Program-made: the position numbers and the translations under genes
Notes under the pieces: model-generated
Told to the model about the DNA's origin: nothing
Databases searched by the model: none
What the model saw: the letters and a program-made list of their open reading frames with translations, nothing else
Shown: positions 22,041 to 32,217 of the stretch, piece by piece
Layout: each line of letters starts with the position of its first letter
How positions within the stretch are numbered: position 1 is the first letter of the stretch
Assembly: GCA_947177185.1 (NCBI GenBank)
Contig: CAMWTJ010000012.1
Span: 1 to 40,912 of the forward strand
DNA from: an uncultured Porphyromonadaceae bacterium
GTDB lineage: Bacteria > Bacteroidota > Bacteroidia > Bacteroidales > Muribaculaceae
Direction of reading: 5' to 3'
DNA: 40,912 bases

Positions 22041-25000
22041 ATGAAAACAAGTAGCAAACTGAACGTCAAGGCTTTGTTGCTGGCACTATTCGCAATGGTG
22101 TCCATGAGCCTGACGGCGCAGGTCACAGTTACCGGAACGGTCTACGACAACACGGGCGAAACCGTCATCGGCGCGTCCGTAGTTGAAAAAGGCCATACGG
22201 GTGGTGTGACCACTGACATCGACGGCAATTTCACCATCAAGGTGAAAAACGCCGACGCAACACTTGTGATTTCCTATATCGGTCTTCAGACCAAGGAAGT
22301 CGCTCTTAAAGGCCGTACGAAAGTAGAGGTGACTCTCGAGGCCACCAGCGAGGCTCTCGAAGAACTCGTGGTGGTGGGCTACGGCACACAGAAGCGCAGC
22401 GACATCACCGGCTCGGTGGCATCGCTCTCTGAAGACCAGATGCGCCAGACCATCGTCACCAACGCCGACCAGATGCTCCAGGGCAAGGTGGCAGGTGTGC
22501 AGGTGACCTCAAACTCCGGCGCTCCCGGCGGTGCCACTTCGGTGCGTATCCGCGGTGCAAGCTCTCTCAACTCCTCCAACGAACCGCTCTACATTATCGA
22601 CGGTGTGCCCATGGGCGGCAGCACCAGCATCGGCGGTTTCGAATGGATGGGCGGCTCCAACGGTCAGACCACGGTCAACCCCCTCGCATCCATCGCTCCG
22701 AGCGACATCGTCAGCATCGACGTGCTGAAGGACGCCTCGGCCTGCGCCATCTATGGCGCCGCCGGCGCCAACGGCGTAGTGATGGTCACTACGCGTCGCG
22801 GCTCCGCCGGCCACACCAACATCACCTACGACGGTTATGTGGCATGGCAGCAGCTGGCTAAGAAACTCGACATGATGGACCTGCGCGAGTACGCACAGTA
22901 TCAGACGCAGCTCTACAACGAGGGCGTGATCAACGACTCCAACTACGACAAGATGTACTCCGACCCCAGCCTCCTCGGTGCTGGCACCGACTGGCAGGAC
23001 GAAATCTTCCGCACAGGCTTCATGCAGAGCCACCAGGTGGGTGTGAGCGGCGGTAACGATAAAACCGTGTTCGCCATGAGCGCCGGCTGGATGAAGCAGG
23101 AAGGCACCGTAATCGGTTCCGATTTCACCCGCTTCAACACCCGCTTCAACATCGACAACAATTTCACCAAATGGCTGAAAGTGGGCGGCTCGCTCGCCTA
23201 TACGCGCACCGACGAAACCATCACCCGTCAGGACGGTAACGACGGTATTATCATGCAGGCCATGACCATGATGCCCTCCGTTCCCGTGCGTGACTTCGAC
23301 GGCAACTGGGCCGGACCCAACACTGTGAACGCAGCTTCGAAATACAACCCCGTGGCTCTTGCGCTCATCACCAACAACACGCTGCTCCGCCAGCGCGTCA
23401 CCGGCAACTTCTACGTCAATGCCGATTTCCTCAAATATTTCACTTTCCGCGCCGAGTATGCCTTCGACGCCTCGCAGAATCAGAACAAATCGTTCCAGCC
23501 CACCTATAAATTCGGTGTGAACGGCAACGACACCAACCGCATGATGCAGCGCGAAGACCACAATTTCTACTGGATGCAGAAAGACTATGTGACCTACCAT
23601 CAGGTGTTCAACGAAAAGCACGACGTCACCGTAATGGCCGGCTTCGAGGCTTCGAAGAGCAGCTGGGAAGGCACACAGCTCATCAAGAAGAATTTCTCCA
23701 ACGACTATATCCATGTGATGGGTGAGGACGGTGAGTTCCTCAGCAACAGCGGCTGGAAAGACGCCAGCAGCACAGCGTCCATATTTGCCCGTGCCAACTA
23801 CGGCTTCGACAACCGCTACCTGATTACGGCCACCATCCGTCGCGACGGCAGCTCGAAATTCGGCTCCAACAACAAGTGGGGTACATTCCCCTCGGTGGCT
23901 CTCGCGTGGCGTATCAACCAGGAAAAATGGTTTGAGGACGTGACATGGCTCAACAACCTCAAGCTCCGTCTTGGCTACGGTAAGGTCGGCAACTCCAACA
24001 TCGACACCTACCGCTACGGCTCCGGCATGCAGACCGTGCTCACTCCCTTCGGCACCGGCTACATCCCGCAGAACCTCGCCAACCCCAACATCAAGTGGGA
24101 GGCTTCCGAGCAGTACAACGTGGGTCTTGATTTCGCCGTGCTCGACAACCGTCTGAGCTTCACCGTCGACTGGTACCGCAAGCAGACACAGGACCTGCTC
24201 ATGCAGATGTTCGTGCCCGGCCACCTCGGCCCGAGCGGCGACGACGTATGGGGCAGCATCGCTCCTCCCTACGCCAACGTAGGCCAGACCCGCAACACGG
24301 GTATCGACGTGCAGATCAACGCCATCCCCGTTACCACCAAGGATTTCCACTGGAGCTCCTCCGTGACTCTCTCGCACAACCGCAACAAGATTGTGGCCCT
24401 CAACGAAGATTCGCAGATAATCTACGGCAAAATCGACTGGTTCTCCGAGTTCGCCACGGCCACCATGTTCAAGGTGGGCGAGCCCATGGGCGTGTTCTAC
24501 GGCTATGAAACCGACGGACTCTTCCAGAACGAAGCAGAAATCGTGGGCTGGGCCACACAGACCGGCGCTTCCGCCGGCCCGTACGCCAACAAGGTCGACA
24601 AAGTGAGCGGCGCCTGGATCGGCGACATCAAGTTCGTGGACCAGAACGGCGACGGTATCATCGACGACGCCGACCAGAAAGTGATCGGCGACCCCAACCC
24701 CGACCTCGTGTACGGCTGGACCAACACCTTCAACTATAAGGACTTCGAGCTCAACATCGGCCTGCAGGGCCAGTTCGGCGGCGATATCCTCAACTGGGCA
24801 CGCTCCCGCGTGGAAGGCCTCAGCTCCATCTGGGACAACCAGAGCGCCGATGTGCTCAACCGCGCACAGGCCGTTCGCATCAACCCCAACGGCGGCGACG
24901 AAATCGCCAACCTGATGCTCGCTCCCGGCAGCAACGGTCTGCCCCGCTTCAGCAACCTCGACACCAACATGAACCAGCGCATGAGCGACCGCTGGATCGA

Positions 25001-25250
25001 GGACGCAACATACCTGCGCATACAGAACATATCGCTGGCCTACAACCTTCCCGCCAAATGGGCCAAGAAGGCTTTCCTGCAGAACGCCAAGCTTTATTTC
25101 AACGTGCAGAACGTGTACACCTTCACCAAGTATAAAGGCTACGACCCCGAAATCGGTGCGTTCAACCAGAGCTCGCTGCTGCAGAACATCGACCGCGGCC
25201 GCTACCCGACTCCCCGCACCTACACCGTGGGCCTTAATCTCTCTTTCTAA
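22041..25250 (+). CDS. SusC-like TonB-dependent outer-membrane transporter (mannan locus)
   Basis: The 1069-residue protein is the outer-membrane channel of the SusCD glycan importer. A signal peptide (about 1-26, ending SLTAQ) is followed by a carboxypeptidase-regulatory-like domain (about 27-105). Next come a TonB-box-like stretch EELVVVGYGTQKR, a plug domain with GAPGGATSVRIRGASSLNSSNEPLYIIDGVPM and KDASACAIYGAAGANGVVMVTT, and a long barrel ending in the C-terminal phenylalanine of VGLNLSF. All are hallmarks of the SusC/RagA family. SusD follows after 20 bases. Import of beta-manno-oligosaccharides is inferred from the downstream GH26 and GH130 genes. Confidence 0.95.
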   Translation: MKTSSKLNVKALLLALFAMVSMSLTAQVTVTGTVYDNTGETVIGASVVEKGHTGGVTTDIDGNFTIKVKNADATLVISYIGLQTKEVALKGRTKVEVTLEATSEALEELVVVGYGTQKRSDITGSVASLSEDQMRQTIVTNADQMLQGKVAGVQVTSNSGAPGGATSVRIRGASSLNSSNEPLYIIDGVPMGGSTSIGGFEWMGGSNGQTTVNPLASIAPSDIVSIDVLKDASACAIYGAAGANGVVMVTTRRGSAGHTNITYDGYVAWQQLAKKLDMMDLREYAQYQTQLYNEGVINDSNYDKMYSDPSLLGAGTDWQDEIFRTGFMQSHQVGVSGGNDKTVFAMSAGWMKQEGTVIGSDFTRFNTRFNIDNNFTKWLKVGGSLAYTRTDETITRQDGNDGIIMQAMTMMPSVPVRDFDGNWAGPNTVNAASKYNPVALALITNNTLLRQRVTGNFYVNADFLKYFTFRAEYAFDASQNQNKSFQPTYKFGVNGNDTNRMMQREDHNFYWMQKDYVTYHQVFNEKHDVTVMAGFEASKSSWEGTQLIKKNFSNDYIHVMGEDGEFLSNSGWKDASSTASIFARANYGFDNRYLITATIRRDGSSKFGSNNKWGTFPSVALAWRINQEKWFEDVTWLNNLKLRLGYGKVGNSNIDTYRYGSGMQTVLTPFGTGYIPQNLANPNIKWEASEQYNVGLDFAVLDNRLSFTVDWYRKQTQDLLMQMFVPGHLGPSGDDVWGSIAPPYANVGQTRNTGIDVQINAIPVTTKDFHWSSSVTLSHNRNKIVALNEDSQIIYGKIDWFSEFATATMFKVGEPMGVFYGYETDGLFQNEAEIVGWATQTGASAGPYANKVDKVSGAWIGDIKFVDQNGDGIIDDADQKVIGDPNPDLVYGWTNTFNYKDFELNIGLQGQFGGDILNWARSRVEGLSSIWDNQSADVLNRAQAVRINPNGGDEIANLMLAPGSNGLPRFSNLDTNMNQRMSDRWIEDATYLRIQNISLAYNLPAKWAKKAFLQNAKLYFNVQNVYTFTKYKGYDPEIGAFNQSSLLQNIDRGRYPTPRTYTVGLNLSF

Positions 25251-25270
25251 AATTTCAAGCACATAAGTAA

Positions 25271-26953
25271 ATGAAAAACATATTCAAAACTTCCGCACTG
25301 GCTCTTGTGGTTGCCGGCTCTATGGCGAGCTGCAACGACTTCCTGACGGTCGATCCCGTGGACAAGCCTGTGATGGAGAGCTTCTATGTCACCCCCGACG
25401 CGCTGCTGTCGACCACTTCGACCCTCTACGCGTCAAAGACATGGAGCAATTTCCACATGAACTTCCAGTGGAAGATGGACATGATCAACGGCGACATATT
25501 CTACACCTATGCCGCGGAAGGACAGTGGTTCTTCGGTAACTACACGCCGATCAACCAGTATATCAACGAAGGCTGGAAGGGTCTGTACAACGTGATTCTG
25601 TTCTGCAACTCCGTGATCAACGACGTAGTGCCCATCTGCAACGGCAGCATCACCGAGGCCGACAAGACCCAGGCTCTCGCCGAGGCGCGCGCCATACGCG
25701 GCTACTGCTACTACATGATAGCCGAAATCTGGCACGACGCACCCATCGTGGAAAACAACTCCGCCACCATCTCGAGCGGCAATTTCGATATGCCCCGCAA
25801 CACGCAGGCAAGCATCTACCGCTTCGCTATGGACGACCTTGATTTCGCCGTGGCCAACCTGCAGCCCGCCAACAACGACGTGTGGCGCCTCGACGTGCGC
25901 AAGGCACGCGCACTGCGCGCCAAGCTGGCTGTGACCATGGCTTCGCACAGCGACCGCAGCGACCGCGCCGAGCTCTACAGCAAGGCAGCCGCCGACGCTC
26001 TGTACTGCATCGAGAACACCGAGGCACTCACGAGCATCGACTTTGCCACGCTCTTCGACGTGGACAAGAACAACACTCCCGAAAGCATCCTCGCCATACA
26101 GTGCGCTTCGCTGGGCTACAGCTTCGGCAACGGACGCACCACCGCCTGGAGCCGCTCCGACATCCTGGCCGACGAACAGTGGGGCGGCGGCAAGGGCCCG
26201 ACCATCTCGCTGCAGATGTCGTTTGACCGCAACGACAAGCGCCGCATGTGGACGTTCATGAAAAACGGCGACTACTATCCCAACCTCGCCAAAGCGCAGG
26301 GTGGCTACACCTACAAAATCGTGAACCGCGAGGAAGACGCCGACGTAGCGCTTGAGGAACGCAATGAAATGAACTCCCACATCAAGAAATACATCGTGGG
26401 CAAGAACGCCGACACCGGCGGCAAGAGCGGCACCATCCAGGACGCTGCCAACAACATCTACCTGATGCGTCTGGCCGACGTGTATCTGACCTACGTAGAG
26501 GCAGTGATGGGCACAGCCGACCAGACCTCCGACCCCACGGCCATGAAGTATTTCAACATGGTGCGCCAGCGTGCAGGCCTTACCGAGCCCTCGTCGGTGA
26601 CCTATCTTGAGCTGCTCAAGGAACGTCGCTGCGAATTCGCCTTCGAAAGCCAGACGTGGTTCGACACGCAGCGCCTCCGCTACCGCAGCGGCGTGCAGGC
26701 CGCACTCGACTGGGTGAACAACGGCCACGGCACAGGCTACAACCGCTGCGCGCAGTACATAGAAAAGGAGGGCGTGGACGCTACGAACGAAAACAACGAC
26801 GACTCCTACAAGATTGTATCCTCCACGGCTGAATCTGCCAGGTTCGACCCGATTTACCTCAACGAATCGTCGTTCACGTGCCCCATACCTGCCGCAGTTT
26901 CGTCGAGCTCGCCCGCTCTTAACGGCGCTCCCGTCGACTATTTCGGAGAATAA
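25271..26953 (+). CDS. SusD-like glycan-binding lipoprotein (mannan locus)
   Basis: The 560-residue lipoprotein has a signal ending in SMASC (Cys21). Typical SusD/RagB segments follow: CNDFLTVDPVD near the N-terminus, EARAIRGYCYYMIAEIWHDAPIV in the TPR-like region, LADVYLTYVEAVM, and the late LKERRCEFAFESQTWFDTQRL. SusD caps the SusC channel on the cell surface and captures oligosaccharides for import. It lies 20 bases after susC and 29 bases before the first IPT/TIG protein, with no hairpin in either gap. Binding to beta-mannan fragments is inferred from the locus. Confidence 0.95.
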   Translation: MKNIFKTSALALVVAGSMASCNDFLTVDPVDKPVMESFYVTPDALLSTTSTLYASKTWSNFHMNFQWKMDMINGDIFYTYAAEGQWFFGNYTPINQYINEGWKGLYNVILFCNSVINDVVPICNGSITEADKTQALAEARAIRGYCYYMIAEIWHDAPIVENNSATISSGNFDMPRNTQASIYRFAMDDLDFAVANLQPANNDVWRLDVRKARALRAKLAVTMASHSDRSDRAELYSKAAADALYCIENTEALTSIDFATLFDVDKNNTPESILAIQCASLGYSFGNGRTTAWSRSDILADEQWGGGKGPTISLQMSFDRNDKRRMWTFMKNGDYYPNLAKAQGGYTYKIVNREEDADVALEERNEMNSHIKKYIVGKNADTGGKSGTIQDAANNIYLMRLADVYLTYVEAVMGTADQTSDPTAMKYFNMVRQRAGLTEPSSVTYLELLKERRCEFAFESQTWFDTQRLRYRSGVQAALDWVNNGHGTGYNRCAQYIEKEGVDATNENNDDSYKIVSSTAESARFDPIYLNESSFTCPIPAAVSSSSPALNGAPVDYFGE

Positions 26954-26982
26954 TTGCCACACAGCTTAAATCAAGAAATTAA

Positions 26983-28314
26983 ATGAAACAGATATTCAAA
27001 TATACGCTTCTCGCTGCAGGCTGTGTCGTGGCAGGCCTCGCCACCGCGTGCTCCGAGGAAAGCTATGCCGAACAGGACAAGGGCGCCACTCCCGTGGTGA
27101 AATACGTGCGCCCCTGCGATGTCAACCTGTCCGACTCGCTTCTGACCAGTGCCTCTCTCGGCCAGCAGATAGCCTTTATTGGCGAAAATCTGGGCGACGT
27201 GCAGCAGATTTGGTTCAACGACAAGAAGGCTCTGCTGAGCCCCAACCTCGTGACGAGCCACACCATCGTGGTGAGCGTGCCCAACTCACTTCCCGGCGAG
27301 GTGACCGGCAAGGCCCGCCTTATCACCAGCACCGGCATAGAGGTGGATTATCCTTTCGACATCACTGTGCCCGCTCCCCGTGTGCAGAAAATAGACTGTG
27401 AGTATGCGCATGCCGGCGAGGTGGTGACCATCGAAGGCGCTTATTTCGCCGACGACCCCAACGTGCCCCTTACGGTGACGATAGGCGGTGTCGACGCCGA
27501 AGTGCGCAGCATCCAGCAGGATGTGCTTGAAGTTGTGGTGCCTGAAGGCGCCACGGAAGGTCCCGTGGTGGTTACTACCATCTATGGCGAGGGCGAGTCC
27601 GGCTTCCACTATATGGACACCCGCGGCATGCTCTTCGATTTCGAACGCGACGGCCTCACCGGCCTGGGTCTTGACGCACAGAACTGGCACGCCCGCCCCG
27701 TGCGTGAGGATGAAATCAGCATCAGCGGCAACTACATGATTATCGGCAATGGCGAGAAAGTGCTCAATGCCGCTGCCGACTGGGACGATAGCAACTATTC
27801 GTTCGAATACTGGTCGGGCGCATGGACCGATCCCGTAGAGTATCCCGCCCGCGTGGGCGAGCGCCTCTTCGACGTGGCCGATTTCACCGACTTCAACAAC
27901 AAGAGCCTGAAATTCGAGCTGTATATTCCCACCTCCAATCCCTGGCACGCCGGCGCTATGCAGCTGATATTCTCGCCCACCAGCATGGTGAGCCTCGGCA
28001 ACCCCGGCACAGACGTGTTCGGCAACGAGGTGGCCGGCAGCAACAACACCTACCTTCAGGAAGGCGGCCTCGCGCGCTATCTCTGGACGCCCTGGACCTC
28101 TTCGACAGCCTACGACACCGCCGGCAAGTGGATCACAGTAAGCTTCCCCATCAAGGATTTTGTTTACGACAAGGACGGAACCGGCGCCAGCCGCATGCTC
28201 TCCGATGTCACTGACTTTGCCAACCTGCAGATTTTCGTGTGGGCCGGTGGCGTGACGGGCGAGGATTGCACCCCGCTGTTCTACATCGACAACATCCGCG
28301 TCGTGGCCAACTAA
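26983..28314 (+). CDS. Surface glycan-binding lipoprotein with IPT/TIG domains (SusE/F position)
   Basis: The 443-residue lipoprotein (lipobox GLATAC, Cys23) has acidic residues just after the Cys (SEESYAEQD), as expected for surface export in Bacteroidetes. Two IPT/TIG Ig-like domains are visible (about 38-125 and 126-207; signature phrases GQQIAFIGENLGDVQQIWF and GEVVTIEGAYFADDPN). The C-terminal half (about 210-443) is a beta-sandwich with many aromatic residues (NYSFEYWSGAWTDP, NPWHAGAMQLIF, ARYLWTPWTSS), probably the glycan-binding module. It resembles glycan-binding surface proteins of mannan and xylan loci. It follows susD directly and helps hold mannan at the cell surface. Ligand is inferred from context. 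Confidence 0.85.
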   Translation: MKQIFKYTLLAAGCVVAGLATACSEESYAEQDKGATPVVKYVRPCDVNLSDSLLTSASLGQQIAFIGENLGDVQQIWFNDKKALLSPNLVTSHTIVVSVPNSLPGEVTGKARLITSTGIEVDYPFDITVPAPRVQKIDCEYAHAGEVVTIEGAYFADDPNVPLTVTIGGVDAEVRSIQQDVLEVVVPEGATEGPVVVTTIYGEGESGFHYMDTRGMLFDFERDGLTGLGLDAQNWHARPVREDEISISGNYMIIGNGEKVLNAAADWDDSNYSFEYWSGAWTDPVEYPARVGERLFDVADFTDFNNKSLKFELYIPTSNPWHAGAMQLIFSPTSMVSLGNPGTDVFGNEVAGSNNTYLQEGGLARYLWTPWTSSTAYDTAGKWITVSFPIKDFVYDKDGTGASRMLSDVTDFANLQIFVWAGGVTGEDCTPLFYIDNIRVVAN

Positions 28315-28343
28315 TAGTCTAATCGCAAGATACCAATCAAATC

Positions 28344-30668
28344 ATGAAAAAGTTTTTCAGCATTTCCGGTCTGCTCGCCCTGTGCATGCTCCTGCTGCTC
28401 CCGGCAGTGACGTCCTGCGACGACGACGAAAAATACAACACCGAGCAGTATAAAGGCGGTGTGAGCCTTAATGCGTTCGGTCCCTCGCCCGTGCTGCGTG
28501 GCGGTGAGCTCCGCTTCCTGGGCAGCGGTATGGACAAGATTACCAAAATATCTATCCCCGGCTGCGACGACATCACCGACATCAAGGTGGTGAGCGCCGA
28601 GGAAATCCGTATCGTCGTGCCCCCGACGGCCGAGCCCGGCACCGTGGTGCTCCACCACTCCGGCGGCACTATCGAAACCAAGACCCTCCTGACATTTCTC
28701 GAGCCCGTCAGCATCGACGAAATCTCGCCTCTGCGCGTCAAGCCCGGCGAGGAACTCACCATCAAGGGCGACTATCTCAACCTGATGAACGAGGTATGCT
28801 TCAGCTTCCTTACCGACAGTGTCAACGTTTATGAAGAAGATTTCCTGACGCACGAACGTGCCGAAATCAAGGTGATTGTGCCTGAAGAGGCTGTGAGCGG
28901 CACCATCTATCTGAGCGATGCCAAAGAGATGCCCGCCATGATCGAGAGCGAGATGGAAGTGGAAATAGTTCTGCCCGCCACCACGCCGCTCGACCTCACC
29001 GACGCCAAGGGCGGCGATGAGGTGGTAATCGTCGGCACCGACCTCGACCTCGTGCGTGTGGTGCAGATGCCCGACGGCAGCGAAGTCGAATTCACTCTCG
29101 AAGAAGACGGCTCCATAAAGTTCACTCTGCCCGACAACGTCAACGACGGCACTATCGTAATGATTCCCGCATCGGGTGTGAAAGTGGCTTGCGCCAACAT
29201 CGGTGTGGTTGTGCCCACCGAGCTTGAGGCAGTGCCTGCCGAAGACCTCCGCGCCGACGACATCCTCAAGGTCAAGGGCGTCAACATGGACCAGGTGGTA
29301 AGCCTCTCGTTCCCCGGCGTGGACGACGCAGTGGAACCTGCCACCCTTTCCGCCACCGAGCTCACCGTGGCTTTCCCCGCCATGGCGCAGAGCGGCGACC
29401 TCGTGCTCAACCTCAAGAGCGGCAAGACTGTGGCTGTGGCCATCTCGACCGCCAAACCCGAAGTGCAAGCCTACACTCCTGCCGAAGTGCCCGCAGCGGC
29501 CGATTTCACCATGAAGGGTAAAAACCTCGACCTCATGGTGGGCATCACTTTCACCGGCGGCACTTTCGTCAAGGTGGAAGGCGCTACCGCCACCGAGTAC
29601 ACCCTCGAGGCTCCCGCCACGGCACAGAGCGGCGCTCTCACGCTGCACATGGCCAATGGCGAAACCGTAGAGGCTCCCGCCCTCACGGTGAAAGCTCCAG
29701 AGTGCGCCTACATCACCGTGCAGCCTGAAGACGGCACGCTCACCGCATGGGGCATGTTCATTGCCGATGTGGCAAATGCCGACAAGCTCGTGCAGGTGGA
29801 GGTGAACGGCGAAGTGGTGAACCACATCATAAACAACGGCCAGCTCTATTTCACTCTCCCCGGCAACTGCGGCAAGGGCACTGTGGTGACTCTCGTAAGC
29901 AGCAACGGCCAAATCAGCTACACCTACGACGTAATAGCCGCAACCCACCAGGAGCGCGTGCTGATGAGCGAAACCCGCGACCTCGGCTCGTGGGCAGGTG
30001 AAGGCGACGGCGGTGCGTTCCGCATCTACAAGGAGCAGCTCGACGGCGTGCCCGCAGGTTCTAAACTTGTGTTCCACATCGAGAGCTACGCCTACACGCA
30101 GATTCAGCTCAACGACGCCAACTGGGGTTCGTTCGCAACGCTGCAGTGCAATGCCGGCGCCGAGTCGCAGCTGGAGTACGCTCTGTCTGCCGCCGATCTC
30201 GAACGTATTCTCACCACCGACGACGGCTGGAGCACCACCGCTATGGTAATCCAGGGCGAAGGCTGCAAGGTGAACCAGGTGACCATTGAGTGGGAAATCT
30301 CGCTTGAGGAAGCCTTCTGGACCGGTGAGGCCAACCTCGACGGATGGGGCGGCCTGCAAGATTTTGCCTGGAACCAGGAAGCCATCGACACTATCTTCAA
30401 GCAGTGGAAGCCCGGCCAGGTGCTCCGCGCCTACTACAACTCCAACGGTCCCGAGCCCAAGCTGAAATTCGCAAGCGGCACGAGCTGGAGCGCACTGCCC
30501 GGCGCACTCGCCGCCGGCGACGCCGAAGGCTGGCTCACCGGCCCGACCGGCGACAACCAGTCGGTGGAGCTCGTGCTCAGCCAGGACGACATTGACGCCA
30601 TCGTAAATGAAAACGGTCTGATAATCCAGGCCAACAACCTGGTGCTTACCAAACTGACTATCGAGTAA
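28344..30668 (+). CDS. Large surface glycan-binding lipoprotein with about six Ig-like repeats and two C-terminal modules
   Basis: The 774-residue lipoprotein (AVTSC, Cys25) carries the strongly acidic DDDE after the Cys, a Bacteroidetes surface-export pattern. I read about six IPT/TIG-like repeats (about 41-122, 123-213, 214-293, 294-370, 371-450, 451-531), each with a core like G-(D/E)-x-(L/V)-x-(I/V)-K-G-x-x-L-D. Two C-terminal beta-sandwich modules follow (about 535-651 and 655-774). They look related: each ends with an Asp-rich L-S-x-x-D-(L/I) helix and an (N)-x-V-x-(L/V)-T-(K/I)-x-(T/W)-I-E strand. Two modules on a long Ig stalk would suit multivalent mannan capture. No catalytic residues are evident. 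A hairpin follows the stop. Confidence 0.8.
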   Translation: MKKFFSISGLLALCMLLLLPAVTSCDDDEKYNTEQYKGGVSLNAFGPSPVLRGGELRFLGSGMDKITKISIPGCDDITDIKVVSAEEIRIVVPPTAEPGTVVLHHSGGTIETKTLLTFLEPVSIDEISPLRVKPGEELTIKGDYLNLMNEVCFSFLTDSVNVYEEDFLTHERAEIKVIVPEEAVSGTIYLSDAKEMPAMIESEMEVEIVLPATTPLDLTDAKGGDEVVIVGTDLDLVRVVQMPDGSEVEFTLEEDGSIKFTLPDNVNDGTIVMIPASGVKVACANIGVVVPTELEAVPAEDLRADDILKVKGVNMDQVVSLSFPGVDDAVEPATLSATELTVAFPAMAQSGDLVLNLKSGKTVAVAISTAKPEVQAYTPAEVPAAADFTMKGKNLDLMVGITFTGGTFVKVEGATATEYTLEAPATAQSGALTLHMANGETVEAPALTVKAPECAYITVQPEDGTLTAWGMFIADVANADKLVQVEVNGEVVNHIINNGQLYFTLPGNCGKGTVVTLVSSNGQISYTYDVIAATHQERVLMSETRDLGSWAGEGDGGAFRIYKEQLDGVPAGSKLVFHIESYAYTQIQLNDANWGSFATLQCNAGAESQLEYALSAADLERILTTDDGWSTTAMVIQGEGCKVNQVTIEWEISLEEAFWTGEANLDGWGGLQDFAWNQEAIDTIFKQWKPGQVLRAYYNSNGPEPKLKFASGTSWSALPGALAAGDAEGWLTGPTGDNQSVELVLSQDDIDAIVNENGLIIQANNLVLTKLTIE

Positions 30669-30675
30669 TAATCTC

Positions 30676-30714
30676 GGCATCCGTCCGGGCCGCTTACGGG
30701 GCCGGACGGATGCC
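30676..30714 (+). other. GC-rich intra-operon hairpin between binding-protein and mannanase genes
   Basis: GGCATCCGTCCGG pairs with CCGGACGGATGCC, and the stem extends by CC/GG with a one-base bulge around an eight-base loop. No T tract follows. It may stabilise the upstream mRNA or attenuate downstream expression. Confidence 0.65.
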
Positions 30715-30732
30715 AAACCACAATAATCGACT

Positions 30733-32181
30733 ATGAAAATTTTCAAAATAGCAGCAGCCGCTCTCCTCTGCTCCGTAATGCTGCCCGCACTCAGCTCCTG
30801 CGAGGAGGACGAGAAATACAACCCCGTGCTGGATGAGTCACTCAAGGTGGGCGCACCCACGCTGTCTGTAGAGCAGGGCGCTGTGGTGGACCTGGATCTC
30901 GAAGCCATCACCATCACCTACGCCAAGCCCGTGTCGCTGAACAGCGCGGCAGCCATCACGCTCAACGACCAGCCTGTGGCTGCCACAGTCAATGCCGACG
31001 ACCGCCGCGAGGTGATTGTGCCCGTGGCCCTGACTGCCGGCACATCGTATGTGCTCAACGTGCCCGAGCGCGCCGTGGCTGTGATAGGCACTGCGTGGTT
31101 TGCTCCCGAGGTGTCGCTGAATTTCTCCACGGCAGCTAAGGAGATACCCTCTACCGATATTGAACCGCTGGTCAACGCCAACGCCATTGCACAGGCCCAG
31201 AATGTGCATCAGTTCCTTGTGGAAGAGCACGGCAAGCACATCCTCTCCGGCGCCATGGCCAACGTGAACAACAACAACGATTTCCCCGACTGGATATACA
31301 GCCTCACCGGCAAGTATCCCGCTATGGTGGGCTATGATTTCATACATCTGCCCGAAAGCGGCCAGAACTGGATCAACTACGACGACATCACCCCCGCCAC
31401 CACACAGTGGAACAACAACGGTCTGGTGAGCTACATGTGGCACTGGCGAGTGCCCACCGACGAGCAGGCATGGCGCGACAAGGACTACAACCGCTACGGC
31501 GCCCGCGTGCCCGGCCCGAATGTCGAAGGTCCCACCGATTTCGACATCACCCGCGCACTTGAGCCCGGCACCTGGGAGAACGAATTCATCCTTGAGGACC
31601 TCGACAAGGTGGCCGTAATCTTCAAGAAGCTCGAAGCCGCCGGCATACCCGTAATCTGGCGTCCGCTTCACGAGGCTGCAGGCAGCTATATCTACAATAA
31701 CCCCTGGTTCTGGTGGGGCGCCAAAGGCGGCGAAGCCACCAAGCAGCTGTGGATACTGATGTACGACCGTCTGGTGAACCACAACGGAGTGAATAACCTC
31801 ATTTGGGTGTGGACCGCGCAATACGACGCCGACCACTGCGCCGAAATGGCAGCCGACTATCCCGGCAACGAATATGTGGACGCCGTAGGTGTCGACGTAT
31901 ACGCCAAGAACGACGACTCGCAGGTTTCGGCCTACAGCGCGCTCGTAGAACTCACGCAGGGCAAGAAGCTCGTGGCTCTGACCGAAACAGGCCTCGTGCA
32001 GAACCCCGACAAGTGCATGGCCGACAAGGCCGCATGGTCGTGGTTCAATATCTGGTACACCTACAACGCTCACGTGGACAATCCTTCCGTCGACGAATTC
32101 GGCAACACACCCGAAAGCCTCCGCGGAGTTTTCGACAGCGAATACGTGATCAACCGCGAGGACATGCCCTCGCTGAAGTAA
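30733..32181 (+). CDS. Surface GH26 beta-mannanase lipoprotein
   Basis: This 482-residue lipoprotein (lipobox LSSC, Cys23) has EEDE directly after the Cys, suggesting display on the cell surface. An N-terminal Ig-like domain (about 35-135) precedes the GH26 TIM-barrel (about 145-475). The acid/base Glu is E314 in RPLHEAAG and the nucleophile Glu is E418 in ALTETG. Aromatic subsite residues WFWWGAKGG and MWHWR are present. GH26 enzymes are retaining beta-1,4-mannanases. By location and family this would be the endo-acting surface enzyme that starts mannan breakdown, comparable to surface GH26 enzymes of Bacteroides mannan loci. Endo mode is inferred. Confidence 0.92.
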   Translation: MKIFKIAAAALLCSVMLPALSSCEEDEKYNPVLDESLKVGAPTLSVEQGAVVDLDLEAITITYAKPVSLNSAAAITLNDQPVAATVNADDRREVIVPVALTAGTSYVLNVPERAVAVIGTAWFAPEVSLNFSTAAKEIPSTDIEPLVNANAIAQAQNVHQFLVEEHGKHILSGAMANVNNNNDFPDWIYSLTGKYPAMVGYDFIHLPESGQNWINYDDITPATTQWNNNGLVSYMWHWRVPTDEQAWRDKDYNRYGARVPGPNVEGPTDFDITRALEPGTWENEFILEDLDKVAVIFKKLEAAGIPVIWRPLHEAAGSYIYNNPWFWWGAKGGEATKQLWILMYDRLVNHNGVNNLIWVWTAQYDADHCAEMAADYPGNEYVDAVGVDVYAKNDDSQVSAYSALVELTQGKKLVALTETGLVQNPDKCMADKAAWSWFNIWYTYNAHVDNPSVDEFGNTPESLRGVFDSEYVINREDMPSLK

Positions 32182-32217
32182 GGACTTTTCAATAGGCACT
32201 TATATATGATTATCCGG

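Noticed and set aside
22509-25262. 917-codon open frame on the minus strand
   Set aside because: It is antisense to the unmistakable susC gene; GC-rich codon use with few stops on the opposite strand produces such shadows, and its translation is low-complexity and resembles no family.
28311-30917. 868-codon open frame on the minus strand
   Set aside because: Antisense to the binding-protein gene and crossing its ends; no recognisable domain.
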